Below, piece after piece: positions 7,940-17,256 of a stretch of DNA of 64,000 bases (position 1 is the stretch's first letter; every line of letters begins with the position of its first letter). The stretch is from Mycobacterium sp. ACS1612 (GTDB lineage Bacteria; Actinomycetota; Actinomycetes; Mycobacteriales; Mycobacteriaceae). Both the position numbers and the translations under genes were made by a program. The stretch lies in the NCBI RefSeq assembly GCF_001667505.1, contig NZ_LZHZ01000048.1:1-64000 (forward strand), read 5' to 3'. The notes beneath the pieces were generated by a model, which searched no databases, was not told the DNA's origin, and worked only from the letters and a program-made list of their open reading frames with translations.

Positions 7940-10326
7940 CCACCACCGAAATCCGGCCAGAAGATACCGCCGACAACGACCAGAAGCCCTGCGGACACGG
8001 CCGGATGCTGCGCAAGGAGGATCCGCGGTTCATCAGGGGACGCGGCAATTACGTCGACGACGTCACGCTGCCCGGCATGCTGCATCTGGCGATCCTGCGG
8101 TCGCCGTACGCGCACGCCCGCATCGTCGGCATCGACACCACTGCGGCACAGGCACATCCGAAGGTCAAGGCGGTGGTCACGGGTGCCGACCTCGCCGAGA
8201 AGGGCCTGGCGTGGATGCCGACACTGTCCAACGACGTCCAGGCGGTGCTGGCCACCGACAAGGTGCGGTTCCAAGGTCAGGAGGTGGCGTTCGTCGTCGC
8301 CACCGACCGGTACGCCGCCAGGGACGCACTGGAACTCATCGACGTCGAATACGATCCGCTCGACCCGGTGATCGACGCCCGCAAGGCGCTCGACCCCGAC
8401 GCCCCGGTGATCCGCACCGACCTCGACGGCAAGACGGACAACCACTGCTTCGACTGGGAGACCGGCGACGCCGCCGCCACCGAGGCGGCGTTCGCCAAGG
8501 CCGATGTCGTGGTCAAACAGGAAATCGTCTATCCCCGAGTGCATCCCGCGCCGATGGAAACGTGCGGCGCGGTGGCCGACCTCGACCCGGTGACCGGCAA
8601 GCTGACACTGTGGTCGACCAGCCAGGCGCCGCACGCCCACCGCACGCTGTACGCGTTGGTGGCAGGCCTGCCCGAACACAAGATCAGGGTCATCTCGCCC
8701 GACATCGGCGGCGGATTCGGCAACAAGGTGCCGATCTATCCGGGCTACGTCTGCGCCATCGTGGCCTCGCTGCTGCTCGGCAAGCCGGTGAAATGGATGG
8801 AGGACCGCAGCGAGAACCTGACCAGCACCGGGTTCGCCCGCGACTACATCATGGTAGGCGAGATCGCCGCCACCAAAGACGGCAAGATTCTCGCGATTCG
8901 GTCGAATGTGCTGGCCGATCACGGCGCATTCAACGGCACCGCCGCACCGGTGAAGTATCCGGCCGGCTTCTTCGGGGTGTTCACCGGCAGCTACGACATC
9001 GAAGCCGCGTACTGCCACATGACCGCCGTCTACACCAACAAGGCGCCGGGCGGCGTGGCCTACGCGTGCTCGTTCCGCATCACCGAAGCCGTGTACTTCG
9101 TCGAGCGACTGGTGGACTGCCTCGCACACGAACTGCAGATGGACCCGGCGCAGCTGCGACTGGCGAATCTGCTGAAACCCGAGCAGTTCCCGTACAAGTC
9201 GAAGACCGGCTGGGTGTACGACTCGGGTGACTACGAGAAGACCATGCGGCTGGCGATGGACATGATCGGCTACGACGCACTGCGCGCCGAGCAGCTCCAG
9301 CGGCGTGAGCGCGGCGAACTGATGGGCATCGGCATGGCGTTCTTCACCGAGGCCGTCGGCGCGGGCCCACGCAAGGACATGGACATCCTCGGGCTCGGCA
9401 TGGCCGACGGCTGCGAACTGCGGGTGCATCCGACCGGCAAAGCCGTTGTGCGGCTGTCAGTTCAAACCCAGGGCCAGGGTCACGAGACCACGTTCGCCCA
9501 GATCGTCGCCGAAGAACTCGGCATCCCGCCCGACGATATCGAAGTGGTGCACGGCGACACCGACCAGACGCCGTTCGGACTCGGAACGTACGGCAGTCGG
9601 TCGACGCCGGTTTCCGGTGCCGCCGCTGCGCTGGTGGCGCGCAAGGTCCGCGACAAGGCCAAGATCATCGCCTCCGGCATGCTCGAAGCCTCGGTCGCCG
9701 ACCTGGAGTGGGGCAAGGGCAGCTTCGGTGTCAAAGGTGACCCGTCGGCCTCGGTGACCATCCAGGACATCGCGATGCGCGCACACGGCGCAGGCGATCT
9801 ACCGGACGGGATCGAAGGTGGTCTCGATGCGCAAATCTGTTACAACCCCGAGAATCTCACCTATCCGTACGGCGCGTACTTCTGCGTGGTCGACATCGAC
9901 CCGGGAACGGCTGTGGTGAAGGTGCGCCGGTTCCTCGCGGTCGACGACTGCGGCACCAGGATCAACCCGATGATCATCGAGGGTCAGGTGCACGGTGGCA
10001 TCGTCGACGGCATCGGCATGGCGCTGATGGAGATGATCGCGTTCGACGAGGAAGGCAACTGCCTCGGCGGTTCGCTGATGGACTATCTGATCCCGACCGC
10101 CGTCGAGGTGCCGAACCTGGAGACCGGTTTCACCATCACACCGTCACCGCATCACCCGATCGGGGCCAAAGGTATCGGCGAATCGGCCACGGTCGGATCC
10201 CCGCCCGCGGTGGTCAACGCCGTGGTGGATGCGTTGGCGCCGTTCGGGGTCCGGCACGCCGACATGCCGCTGACGCCGTCGCGGGTGTGGGAAGCCATGC
10301 AGGGCAGAGCCACTCCGCCGATCTAG
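7936..10326 (+). CDS. coxL: Form I aerobic CO dehydrogenase large (Mo-Cu) subunit, 796 aa
   Basis: CoxL holds the molybdopterin-cytosine dinucleotide and the bimetallic Mo-S-Cu site that oxidises CO to CO2 with water. The diagnostic form I active-site loop AYACSFR is present, with the copper-binding Cys at residue 378. Form II (BMS) proteins have a different loop, so this is a genuine CO dehydrogenase by established criteria. The catalytic Glu motif near the C terminus (GAKGIGESATVG) is also present. Start ATG 7936 overlaps the coxS stop; a longer frame from 7636 overlaps coxS and is rejected. In mycobacteria this enzyme supports survival on trace CO by feeding electrons to the respiratory chain. 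Confidence 0.97.
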   Translation: MTTTEIRPEDTADNDQKPCGHGRMLRKEDPRFIRGRGNYVDDVTLPGMLHLAILRSPYAHARIVGIDTTAAQAHPKVKAVVTGADLAEKGLAWMPTLSNDVQAVLATDKVRFQGQEVAFVVATDRYAARDALELIDVEYDPLDPVIDARKALDPDAPVIRTDLDGKTDNHCFDWETGDAAATEAAFAKADVVVKQEIVYPRVHPAPMETCGAVADLDPVTGKLTLWSTSQAPHAHRTLYALVAGLPEHKIRVISPDIGGGFGNKVPIYPGYVCAIVASLLLGKPVKWMEDRSENLTSTGFARDYIMVGEIAATKDGKILAIRSNVLADHGAFNGTAAPVKYPAGFFGVFTGSYDIEAAYCHMTAVYTNKAPGGVAYACSFRITEAVYFVERLVDCLAHELQMDPAQLRLANLLKPEQFPYKSKTGWVYDSGDYEKTMRLAMDMIGYDALRAEQLQRRERGELMGIGMAFFTEAVGAGPRKDMDILGLGMADGCELRVHPTGKAVVRLSVQTQGQGHETTFAQIVAEELGIPPDDIEVVHGDTDQTPFGLGTYGSRSTPVSGAAAALVARKVRDKAKIIASGMLEASVADLEWGKGSFGVKGDPSASVTIQDIAMRAHGAGDLPDGIEGGLDAQICYNPENLTYPYGAYFCVVDIDPGTAVVKVRRFLAVDDCGTRINPMIIEGQVHGGIVDGIGMALMEMIAFDEEGNCLGGSLMDYLIPTAVEVPNLETGFTITPSPHHPIGAKGIGESATVGSPPAVVNAVVDALAPFGVRHADMPLTPSRVWEAMQGRATPPI

Positions 10327-10336
10327 AGGAGCCTTC

Positions 10337-11110
10337 ATGACAGTCAGTGATCGGGCCCAGCAACTGCGCCGCGCGCGGATGCCGTTCGTCCACGCCACGG
10401 TGGTGCGCGCGCAGCAACCGGCCTCCGCGCATGCGGGCGATCAGGCGATCCTGTTGTCCGACGGCACAATCGAAGGATTCGTCGGCGGTCAGTGCACGCA
10501 GAACTCGGTGCGTAAGGCGGCGCTCGGGGCGTTGCAGGCCGGGGAAAGCGTACTGCTGCGGGTGTTGCCGGACGGCGACGTGCAGTTCCCCGAAGCGCCG
10601 GGGGCATGCGTCGTCGTCAACCCGTGCCTGTCCGGCGGTGCGCTGGAGATCTTCCTCGACCCGCAGGTACCCGCGCCGCTGCTGCGGATCTGCGGTGCCA
10701 CCCCGATAGCGCGGGCGCTCGCCGCGGCCACCGCGGCGCTGGGTTACGACGTGCACCGCGACGGTGACGGCGACACCGGCCAGGCCACCGCCGTCGTCAT
10801 CGCCACCCATGGCGGCCCGGAAGCCGAGACCATCCGGGCGGCACTCGACGCGGGCGTCGGCTACATCGGCCTGGTTGCCAGCGCGGTTCGCGGCCGGTCG
10901 ATCCTGGCGGGCCTTGAGCTGACCGACGCCGAACGGCGCCGCGTGCACACCCCGGTCGGGCTGCCGATCGGCGGGAAGACCCCCGCCGAGATCGCCGTGT
11001 CGATCCTGGCCGAGGTGATCCGTGCGATACGCGTGGACGGTGTGAGCGCACCAGGGTGCACGGCCGCCGCGCCCGCCCCGAGGGAAGAAGCATGCCACGG
11101 TCACGGGTGA
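10337..11110 (+). CDS. XdhC/CoxF-like molybdenum hydroxylase maturation protein, 257 aa
   Basis: The protein has an N-terminal XdhC/CoxI-type domain (GDQAILLSDGTIEGFVGGQC, residues about 34-53) and a C-terminal Rossmann-like XdhC domain (about 115-240, with YIGLVASAVRG). XdhC proteins bind and sulfurate the molybdenum cofactor before insertion, so a role in maturing CoxL is likely. It follows coxL by 10 nt with a good ribosome site (GAGGAG before ATG 10337) and overlaps the next gene by 19 bp. Which named Cox protein (CoxF or CoxI) it matches best is not settled here. Confidence 0.88.
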   Translation: MTVSDRAQQLRRARMPFVHATVVRAQQPASAHAGDQAILLSDGTIEGFVGGQCTQNSVRKAALGALQAGESVLLRVLPDGDVQFPEAPGACVVVNPCLSGGALEIFLDPQVPAPLLRICGATPIARALAAATAALGYDVHRDGDGDTGQATAVVIATHGGPEAETIRAALDAGVGYIGLVASAVRGRSILAGLELTDAERRRVHTPVGLPIGGKTPAEIAVSILAEVIRAIRVDGVSAPGCTAAAPAPREEACHGHG

Positions 11111-11685
11111 CCGGTGTGGTGCTGGCGGCGGGCGGCTCACGCCGGTTGGGCACACCAAAACAGTTGCTGCCGCTTGGCAATACGACGTTGCTCGGCGCCA
11201 CGTTGGAGATGGCCCGCAACTGCCCGTTCGACCAACTCATCGTCACCCTCGGTGCGGTGGCCGACGAGGTGAGGCAGGCCGTGGCGTTGGACGGGCTGGA
11301 CATCGTGCTCGCCGACGATCCGGGTTCGGGCTGCTCCTCGTCCCTGCAAACGGCGTTGGGGTGGGTCGACCAACGCGCCGACGGTGTGGTGCTGATGCTG
11401 GGCGATCAGCCGGGCGTGACATGCTCGACGGTGACGAAGTTGATTGCCTCGTCGCGTGAGGACGCACTGGCGGTGTGCGAATACCTTGACGGTGTCGGCC
11501 ATCCGTTCTGGCTGGGGCGCAGAGTGTTCGGCGAGTTGGAGAAACTGCATGGCGACAAGGGTGTGTGGCGGCTGATGGAATCCGGCCGCTACGGAGTGCG
11601 ACGCGTGCCGATCGACGACGCGGTCCCGCTCGACGTGGACACCTGGGACGACTACCGCCGGCTATGCGAATCGCTGGCGCGATGA
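11092..11685 (+). CDS. MobA/MocA-like nucleotidyltransferase for the Mo cofactor, 197 aa
   Basis: The N terminus has the nucleotidyltransferase signature LAAGGSRRLGTPKQLLPL (about residues 10-27), and LMLGDQPG is the metal-binding Asp loop (about 100-107). MocA-type enzymes add CMP to molybdopterin to form the cytosine dinucleotide used by CO dehydrogenase and xanthine dehydrogenase relatives, which fits its place in the cox operon. ATG 11092 has a ribosome site AGGGAAG just upstream; the earlier in-frame ATG 11056 lies deeper in the XdhC gene. The stop overlaps the coxD start (ATGA). Confidence 0.88.
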   Translation: MPRSRVTGVVLAAGGSRRLGTPKQLLPLGNTTLLGATLEMARNCPFDQLIVTLGAVADEVRQAVALDGLDIVLADDPGSGCSSSLQTALGWVDQRADGVVLMLGDQPGVTCSTVTKLIASSREDALAVCEYLDGVGHPFWLGRRVFGELEKLHGDKGVWRLMESGRYGVRRVPIDDAVPLDVDTWDDYRRLCESLAR

Positions 11686-12563
11686 CGCTGTTCCGCGATG
11701 TCGACGAGGTGATCGGCCGATTCGATGTCCACGACTTCCTGCTCGACACCGGCACCGCCTCGGCGATCTACCTCGCAGTCATCCTCGGTCGACCGCTGCT
11801 GTTGGAGGGCGAGCCGGGAGTCGGCAAGACCACCGCCGCCAAAACCCTTGCCGCCGTGCTGGATGCCCCGTTTCTCCGGTTGCAGTGCTACGAGGGGTTG
11901 ACGGCCAGCGAAGCGATATACGACTGGAACTATCAACGTCAACTGCTCAGCATCCGCCTCGCCGAGGCGAGTCATACGGCGATCGAGGAAAGCGACCTGT
12001 ACACCGAGGCCTATCTGGTCGACCGGCCGATCCTGCAGTGCGTGCGTTACCGCGGCCCCGGCGTCCCGGTGCTGTTGATCGACGAAATCGACCGCGCTGA
12101 CGACGAATTCGAGGCGCTGCTGCTGGAGTTCCTCGGGGAGGCGGCGGTGACGGTTCCCGAACTCGGTACCTACGTCGCTGCGCGCCCTCCCATCGTCGTG
12201 CTCACCTCCAACCGCAGCCGCGATCTGCACGACGCGCTTCGGAGGCGCTGCCTCTACCACTGGATCGAGTATCCGGAGCCTGCCAGGGCGGCCGCGATCG
12301 TGCGCCGGACGGTGCCGGGTGCGACCGCTGCGCTGATCCAGCACGCCGCCCAGTTCGTCGGCGAGACACGGACTCTCGACCTCGACAAGCCGCCGGGGGT
12401 GGCCGAGACGATCGACTGGGTGGCCGCCCTGGTGGCGCTCGGGGTGACCGACCTGATCGCCACCGACATCGCCCTGGGATCGACAAGCCTTGGCGCGCTG
12501 GCCAAGACCCCCGACGACCACGCGCTGATCAGCGAAGCGTTCGCAACCTACGGCAGCCAATGA
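11682..12563 (+). CDS. coxD: MoxR-type AAA+ ATPase CoxD, 293 aa
   Basis: The protein is a MoxR-family AAA+ ATPase. Walker A is GEPGVGKT (residues 43-50), Walker B is LLIDEIDRAD (about 128-137) and an SNRSRDL sensor segment follows. In carboxidotrophs CoxD is needed, together with CoxE, to build the sulfido-bridged copper in CoxL. The start ATG 11682 overlaps the upstream stop as ATGA; longer in-frame starts at 11565 and 11664 lie inside the nucleotidyltransferase gene. coxG follows 13 nt later. Confidence 0.93.
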   Translation: MTLFRDVDEVIGRFDVHDFLLDTGTASAIYLAVILGRPLLLEGEPGVGKTTAAKTLAAVLDAPFLRLQCYEGLTASEAIYDWNYQRQLLSIRLAEASHTAIEESDLYTEAYLVDRPILQCVRYRGPGVPVLLIDEIDRADDEFEALLLEFLGEAAVTVPELGTYVAARPPIVVLTSNRSRDLHDALRRRCLYHWIEYPEPARAAAIVRRTVPGATAALIQHAAQFVGETRTLDLDKPPGVAETIDWVAALVALGVTDLIATDIALGSTSLGALAKTPDDHALISEAFATYGSQ

Positions 12564-12576
12564 GAGGAATCGCTCG

Positions 12577-13212
12577 ATGAAGATCGAAAACGAGTTCACC
12601 GTCAGTGTCCCCATCGAGGATGCTTGGGATGTCCTCACCGATCTCGAACAAGTGATCCCGCTGATGCCCGGCGCGCAGATGACGGGCCGCGACGGCGACG
12701 ATGTGCTCGGCAAGGTGAAGGTCAAGGTGGGTCCGGTGACCAGCGAGTTCAGCGGTAAGGTCCACTTCGTCGAGCAGGACCGCGAGCAGCACCGCGCGGT
12801 CATCGACGGTAAGGGCAAGGAGGCGCGCGGCACCGGCAACGCGGCAGCGAGCGTCACGGCCCAACTGCACGACGAGGGCGACCACACCCGCGTCACCGTC
12901 GACACCGACCTCAAGGTGGTCGGCAAGCTCGCACAATTCGGAAGCGGTATGTTGCAACAGGTTTCGGAGAAGCTGCTGCGTCAGTTCGTCGAATCGCTGG
13001 AGGCGAAGCTGGCCGACGACAAGGCGCCCGCCGCCGCCCCCGAGGATGACCGCAACGCACCGGCCCAGCCTGCGAGCCCGCCGGCCGCGGAGCCCATAGA
13101 CCTGATCCAGCTCGCGGGCGGCGACGCGCTGAAGCGATACACGCCGCTGGTGGTGGCCGCCCTCGCGTTGGCGGTCATCGTGTTGGTGCTCGGCAGGCGC
13201 CGCAAGCGATGA
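12577..13212 (+). CDS. coxG: CoxG-family SRPBCC protein with C-terminal membrane anchor, 211 aa
   Basis: Residues about 1-150 form a START/SRPBCC lipid-binding fold typical of CoxG (MKIENEFTVSVPIEDAWDVL, LMPGAQM). A Pro/Ala-rich linker (about 155-178) leads to a single C-terminal hydrophobic helix (about 188-206) ending in RRRKR. The protein is therefore likely tail-anchored on the cytoplasmic face. CoxG proteins have been linked to membrane attachment of CO dehydrogenase and delivery of quinone, which this architecture suits. A ribosome site (GAGAGGAA) precedes the ATG, and the stop overlaps coxE (ATGA). Confidence 0.92.
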   Translation: MKIENEFTVSVPIEDAWDVLTDLEQVIPLMPGAQMTGRDGDDVLGKVKVKVGPVTSEFSGKVHFVEQDREQHRAVIDGKGKEARGTGNAAASVTAQLHDEGDHTRVTVDTDLKVVGKLAQFGSGMLQQVSEKLLRQFVESLEAKLADDKAPAAAPEDDRNAPAQPASPPAAEPIDLIQLAGGDALKRYTPLVVAALALAVIVLVLGRRRKR

Positions 13213-14396
13213 CCACCCCGCTGCTGCTGCGGGGCGTCGACATCGCCGCCTTTGCCGTCGCCCTCGTGCAGCGGCTCCACTGCGGTTCAGTAGCGGTATC
13301 GCCAAGCGGCCCAACCTCATTCGTCGACATAATGCGCCGGCAATGGCCGCGCACCCGAACACAGCTGTACTGGCACGCGCGATTGACGCTGGTGAACCGC
13401 GTCGAGGACCTGACCGCGTTCGACGCGGTGTTCGAGGCGGTGTTCGCCGACGCGGTGTTCGGTGTCGATCCGCCTGGGCTCAAGCGCAGCCTCGGCACCA
13501 CGGCCGCAGCCGACGCCGGCGTGCCCGGTCGCGAGAACCCGGTCGCCGAAGGGAACTTGCCGTGGAGCACGCTGCCCGCGTCGGTGACGGCATCCGATAC
13601 CCATGAGACCGAGGTGGCCGTCCCCGACACGCTGCCAAGCCGCTTCGTCGCGCGGGTCGACGAACCGTTCGACCGGTTCGACGCGGCCGACCTCCGTCAG
13701 CTCGGCGACTGGCTGGAGCGGGCGGCGGACAGTTGGCCGCAGCGCCGCAGCCTTCGCCGCGAGCCGCATCAGCACGGCAAGCGCATCGACATGCGCGAGA
13801 CGATGAAAGCCTCACGCACCACGGGCTGGGAGCCGGTGCGGCTGGCCCGTACCCGCGCCCGCCGCCACCCCCGTCGAGTCGTGATGGCATGTGACGTCAG
13901 CCAGTCGATGCGACAGTACGCCACCGTGTATCTGCATCTGATGCGGGCAGCGGCGCTGCGGCAGAAGGGGATTCGTCCGGAGGTCTTCGCGTTCTCGACG
14001 TCGCTGACGCGGTTGACCGCCGCGCTGGCGAATCGGTCGGCCGAGGTGGCGTTGGCCAAGGCCAATGCGAAGGTCACCGACCGCTACGGCGGCACCCATC
14101 TGGGGCGCTGTGTCGCCGATCTGGTTGGCGGCTCGCACGGCAACGCACTGCGCGGCGCGGTGGTGATCATCGCCTCCGACGGCTGGGACAGTGACCCGCC
14201 GGAGATCCTGGCGCACGCGCTGGCCCGGGTGCGTCGGCGCGCTCACAAGCTGGTGTGGCTCAATCCGCGCGCCGCGCAACCTGGGTTCCGGCCGCTGGCC
14301 GCGTCGATGGCCGCCGCGCTGCCGTACTGCGACCTGTTGCTGCCCGCGCATTCCGTCACCGGACTGCGTGAGCTGTTCACCGCGTTGACCGACTAG
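13209..14396 (+). CDS. coxE: CoxE-type VWA domain protein, 395 aa
   Basis: The C-terminal half is a von Willebrand factor A-like domain with a MIDAS motif DVSQS (Asp229, Ser231, Ser233) and a later YGGTHLG Thr site. VWA proteins of this kind act as partners of MoxR ATPases, so CoxE should work with CoxD in metal-site assembly of CoxL. The N-terminal 180 residues are the variable CoxE domain. It is the last gene of the operon: its TAG overlaps by 3 bp the stop of the convergent DedA gene, leaving no room for a separate terminator. Confidence 0.92.
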   Translation: MTTPLLLRGVDIAAFAVALVQRLHCGSVAVSPSGPTSFVDIMRRQWPRTRTQLYWHARLTLVNRVEDLTAFDAVFEAVFADAVFGVDPPGLKRSLGTTAAADAGVPGRENPVAEGNLPWSTLPASVTASDTHETEVAVPDTLPSRFVARVDEPFDRFDAADLRQLGDWLERAADSWPQRRSLRREPHQHGKRIDMRETMKASRTTGWEPVRLARTRARRHPRRVVMACDVSQSMRQYATVYLHLMRAAALRQKGIRPEVFAFSTSLTRLTAALANRSAEVALAKANAKVTDRYGGTHLGRCVADLVGGSHGNALRGAVVIIASDGWDSDPPEILAHALARVRRRAHKLVWLNPRAAQPGFRPLAASMAAALPYCDLLLPAHSVTGLRELFTALTD

Positions 14397-15079
14397 CCTT
14401 CCGGCGCGGGTTCGCCCGCCCGCTTGGCGGCCCGGCGCCGCTTGTACCACTCGATGATCATCGGCGTCACGGACGCGACTGCGATCAGGATGAAGATCGG
14501 CTCCAGCAGCTTCTGGATGATGTCGAACTGACCCAGGCCGTATCCGAGCAGGGTCAGGCCGATGCCCCAAACCACAGCGCCGATGACGTTGAACAACGTG
14601 AACGTGGCGTACCCCATCTTGGCGGCGCCCGCGGTGATGGGCGCCAGCGTCCGCACGATCGGCACGAACCTGGCGATCACGATCGCGAACGGCCCGCGCT
14701 GTTCGAAGAACGAATGCGCCTCGTCCAGATAGCGCTGCTTGAGGATGCGCGCGTTCGGCTTGAACATGTGAGTGCCCACGTACCGGCCGATGAAGTAACC
14801 GACCTGCCCACCGAGGACGGCGGCAATCGGGATGAAAACCAGTAGCTGCCACAGCGTGAAGTTGGCCTGACCGGCGGCGGCCGTGCCCGCGGCGAGCATG
14901 CCCGCGACGAACAGCAGCGTGTCGCCTGGCAACACCGGAAACAGCACGCCGGATTCGACGAAGATGACGACCAGCAGGCCGACCAGCGCCCACGTGCCGA
15001 AGTAGCCGATGAGCTTGATCGGATCCAGGAAGTCCGGCATGAGCGCCAGCTGGTCCGCAGCCGCCAGGTGAAAGTTCAT
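14393..15079 (-). CDS. DedA-family membrane protein, 228 aa
   Basis: DedA (SNARE-associated/VTT) proteins are integral membrane proteins that influence lipid flipping and proton-motive force. Typical features are the PVLPGDTLLFVAGMLA segment (about residues 48-63), the GYFIGRYVG segment (about 98-106) and the conserved RFVPIVRTLAPITAG motif (about 141-155), with 4-5 hydrophobic helices. The C terminus is short and basic. From memory it matches Rv0364, which lies near the aldolase gene in M. tuberculosis. A TATCTT box (complement of 15089-15094) upstream is a possible -10. Confidence 0.92.
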   Translation of the reverse strand: MNFHLAAADQLALMPDFLDPIKLIGYFGTWALVGLLVVIFVESGVLFPVLPGDTLLFVAGMLAAGTAAAGQANFTLWQLLVFIPIAAVLGGQVGYFIGRYVGTHMFKPNARILKQRYLDEAHSFFEQRGPFAIVIARFVPIVRTLAPITAGAAKMGYATFTLFNVIGAVVWGIGLTLLGYGLGQFDIIQKLLEPIFILIAVASVTPMIIEWYKRRRAAKRAGEPAPEG

Positions 15080-15139
15080 AGGCCCCCCAAGATACCGGCG
15101 ACACCCTGACCGGACGCTGTGCCGGGGCTAGGGTCGGCT

Positions 15140-16153
15140 ATGGCCACTCACAAAGCTGTCCAAGTGGCGTCCGCGAACGGGCCGCTGACCCTCGTCGACG
15201 TCGAAACCGCCGCGCCGGGTCCAGGGCGGGTCCGCATCACGGTCGCCGCCTGTGGAGTTTGCGGAACCGACCACGGTTTCGTCGCAGGCGGCTTTCCGAA
15301 TATGACGTGGCCGTTGACCCTTGGCCACGAAATTGCGGGCACCGTCGCGGAGTTGGGCGAGGGTGTCGAGGGATTCGCCGTTGGCGACCGGGTGGCGGTG
15401 GGCTGGTTCGGCGGCAACTGCAACCGCTGCATCCCCTGTCGGCAGGGCAAGTTCATGCAGTGCGTGAACGGGGAGGTGCCGAGTTGGCACTATCCGGGCG
15501 GCTACGCCGAGTCGGTGGTCGCGCCCGCGACGGCGCTCGCGCGCATCCCGGACGAGTTGTCCTTCGCCGAGGCGGCGCCGATGGGCTGCGCGGGGGTGAC
15601 CACCTACAACGCGCTGCGGCGGACCAAGGCGGTGGCCGGCGACCGCGTGGCGGTGCTCGGCGTCGGCGGGCTTGGTCACCTCGGTGTGCAGTGGGCCAGG
15701 GTCATGGGGTTCGAGACGATCGCGATAGCCCGCGGCGCCGACAAGGAGGCCAACGCGCGTGAACTCGGTGCGCATCACTTCATCGATTCGCGCGCGGTCG
15801 ACGTCGCGGACGCATTGCAGGCCCTCGGAGGCGCCTCGGTGGTGCTCGCGACGGCGGCCAACTCGCAAGCGATGGCCGACACGGTCGGCGGACTGGCGCC
15901 GGAGGGTGAACTCGTGATCGTCGGCGTCACCGCCGACCCGCTGCCAATTTCCCCGATGCAGCTGATCGCCCCCGGCACCTCGGTGCAGGGGCATCCGTCC
16001 GGCACGTCACGCGATATCGAGGAGACCATGGCTTTCGCGGTGCTGACCGGTGTGCGCGCGTGGAGCGAGGAGCGGCCGCTGGCCGAGGCCGCCGACGCGT
16101 ACGCGGCGATGGACGAGGGTCGCGCGCGCTACCGCATGGTGCTGACGATGTGA
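15140..16153 (+). CDS. Zinc-dependent medium-chain alcohol dehydrogenase, 337 aa
   Basis: This is an MDR-superfamily alcohol dehydrogenase. The catalytic zinc site includes the Cys of CGVCGTD and the His-Glu of LGHEIAGTV. The NCNRCIPCRQGKFMQC lobe supplies a four-Cys structural-zinc-like site. The cofactor loop GVGGLGHLGVQWA (Rossmann) is near residues 173-185. A TAGGGT box at 15129-15134 sits 5 nt before ATG 15140, which points to a leaderless start there; an in-frame GTG at 15119 would give seven extra residues. Substrate is unknown; members of this subgroup reduce aliphatic or aromatic aldehydes. Confidence 0.9.
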   Translation: MATHKAVQVASANGPLTLVDVETAAPGPGRVRITVAACGVCGTDHGFVAGGFPNMTWPLTLGHEIAGTVAELGEGVEGFAVGDRVAVGWFGGNCNRCIPCRQGKFMQCVNGEVPSWHYPGGYAESVVAPATALARIPDELSFAEAAPMGCAGVTTYNALRRTKAVAGDRVAVLGVGGLGHLGVQWARVMGFETIAIARGADKEANARELGAHHFIDSRAVDVADALQALGGASVVLATAANSQAMADTVGGLAPEGELVIVGVTADPLPISPMQLIAPGTSVQGHPSGTSRDIEETMAFAVLTGVRAWSEERPLAEAADAYAAMDEGRARYRMVLTM

Positions 16154-16209
16154 GTCGGCCTCGTTCTTGAGATACTTCAACGAATCTGTCGAAGCCGGGA
16201 GGAACTGAT

Positions 16210-17247
16210 ATGCCCATCGCCACGCCCGAGGTATATGCGGAGATGCTGGGTCGAGCTAAGGAGCACTCGTTCGCGTTCCCGGCGATCAACTGCACGTCCT
16301 CGGAGACGATTAACGCCGCCCTCAAGGGGTTCGCCGATGCCGGCAGCGACGGCATCATCCAATTCTCCACTGGCGGAGCCGAATTCGGCTCCGGACTGGG
16401 CGTAAAGGACATGGTGACCGGCGCCGTCGCGCTTGCCGAGTTCGCGCACATCGTTGCCGACAAGTACCCGGTCACCGTCGCACTGCACACCGACCACTGC
16501 CCGAAGGACAAGCTGGACAGCTACGTCAGACCGCTGCTGGCGATTTCGCAGCAGCGGGTGTCCGAGGGCCGAAACCCGCTGTTCCAGTCACATATGTGGG
16601 ACGGGTCGGCGGTGCCGATCGACGAGAACCTCGACATCGCCCGCGAACTGCTCAAGGAGGCGGCGGCAGCGCGGATCATCCTCGAGATCGAGATCGGTGT
16701 CGTCGGCGGCGAGGAGGACGGCGTCGCTCACGAGATCAACGACAAGCTGTACACCACACCCGAGGATTTCGAGAAAACGATCGACGCGCTGGGCGCCGGC
16801 GAGCACGGTAAGTACCTGCTGGCCGCCACGTTCGGCAACGTGCACGGTGTCTACAAACCAGGCAACGTCAAACTACGGCCCGACATCCTCGCGCAGGGCC
16901 AGCAGGTCGCCGCGGCCAAGCTCGGATTGGCCGAGGGCGCAAAGCCTTTCGACTTCGTGTTCCACGGCGGATCCGGATCGCTGAAGTCGGAGATCGAGGA
17001 CTCGCTCAAATATGGCGTGGTGAAGATGAACGTCGACACCGACACCCAATATGCGTTCACTCGTCCGCTCGCAGGCCACATGTTCAGCAACTACGACGGT
17101 GTGCTGAAGATCGACGGCGAGGTCGGCAACAAGAAGGTCTACGATCCGCGCAGCTACCTGAAGAAGGCCGAGGCGTCGATGAGTGAGCGGGTGGTGGAGG
17201 CGTGCAATGACCTTCACAGTGCCGGCCGGTCGGTTTCGGCGCGTTAG
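16210..17247 (+). CDS. fba: Class II fructose-1,6-bisphosphate aldolase, 345 aa
   Basis: The enzyme reversibly cleaves fructose 1,6-bisphosphate into glyceraldehyde 3-phosphate and dihydroxyacetone phosphate in glycolysis and gluconeogenesis. The sequence is nearly collinear with mycobacterial Fba: the HTDHCPKD motif contains catalytic Asp95 and zinc ligand His96, and NVHGVYKPG and FHGGSGS supply the other two zinc histidines. It is a class IIA aldolase. A strong ribosome site GGGAGGAAC precedes ATG 16210. Confidence 0.98.
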   Translation: MPIATPEVYAEMLGRAKEHSFAFPAINCTSSETINAALKGFADAGSDGIIQFSTGGAEFGSGLGVKDMVTGAVALAEFAHIVADKYPVTVALHTDHCPKDKLDSYVRPLLAISQQRVSEGRNPLFQSHMWDGSAVPIDENLDIARELLKEAAAARIILEIEIGVVGGEEDGVAHEINDKLYTTPEDFEKTIDALGAGEHGKYLLAATFGNVHGVYKPGNVKLRPDILAQGQQVAAAKLGLAEGAKPFDFVFHGGSGSLKSEIEDSLKYGVVKMNVDTDTQYAFTRPLAGHMFSNYDGVLKIDGEVGNKKVYDPRSYLKKAEASMSERVVEACNDLHSAGRSVSAR

Positions 17248-17256
17248 GCTGTGACC

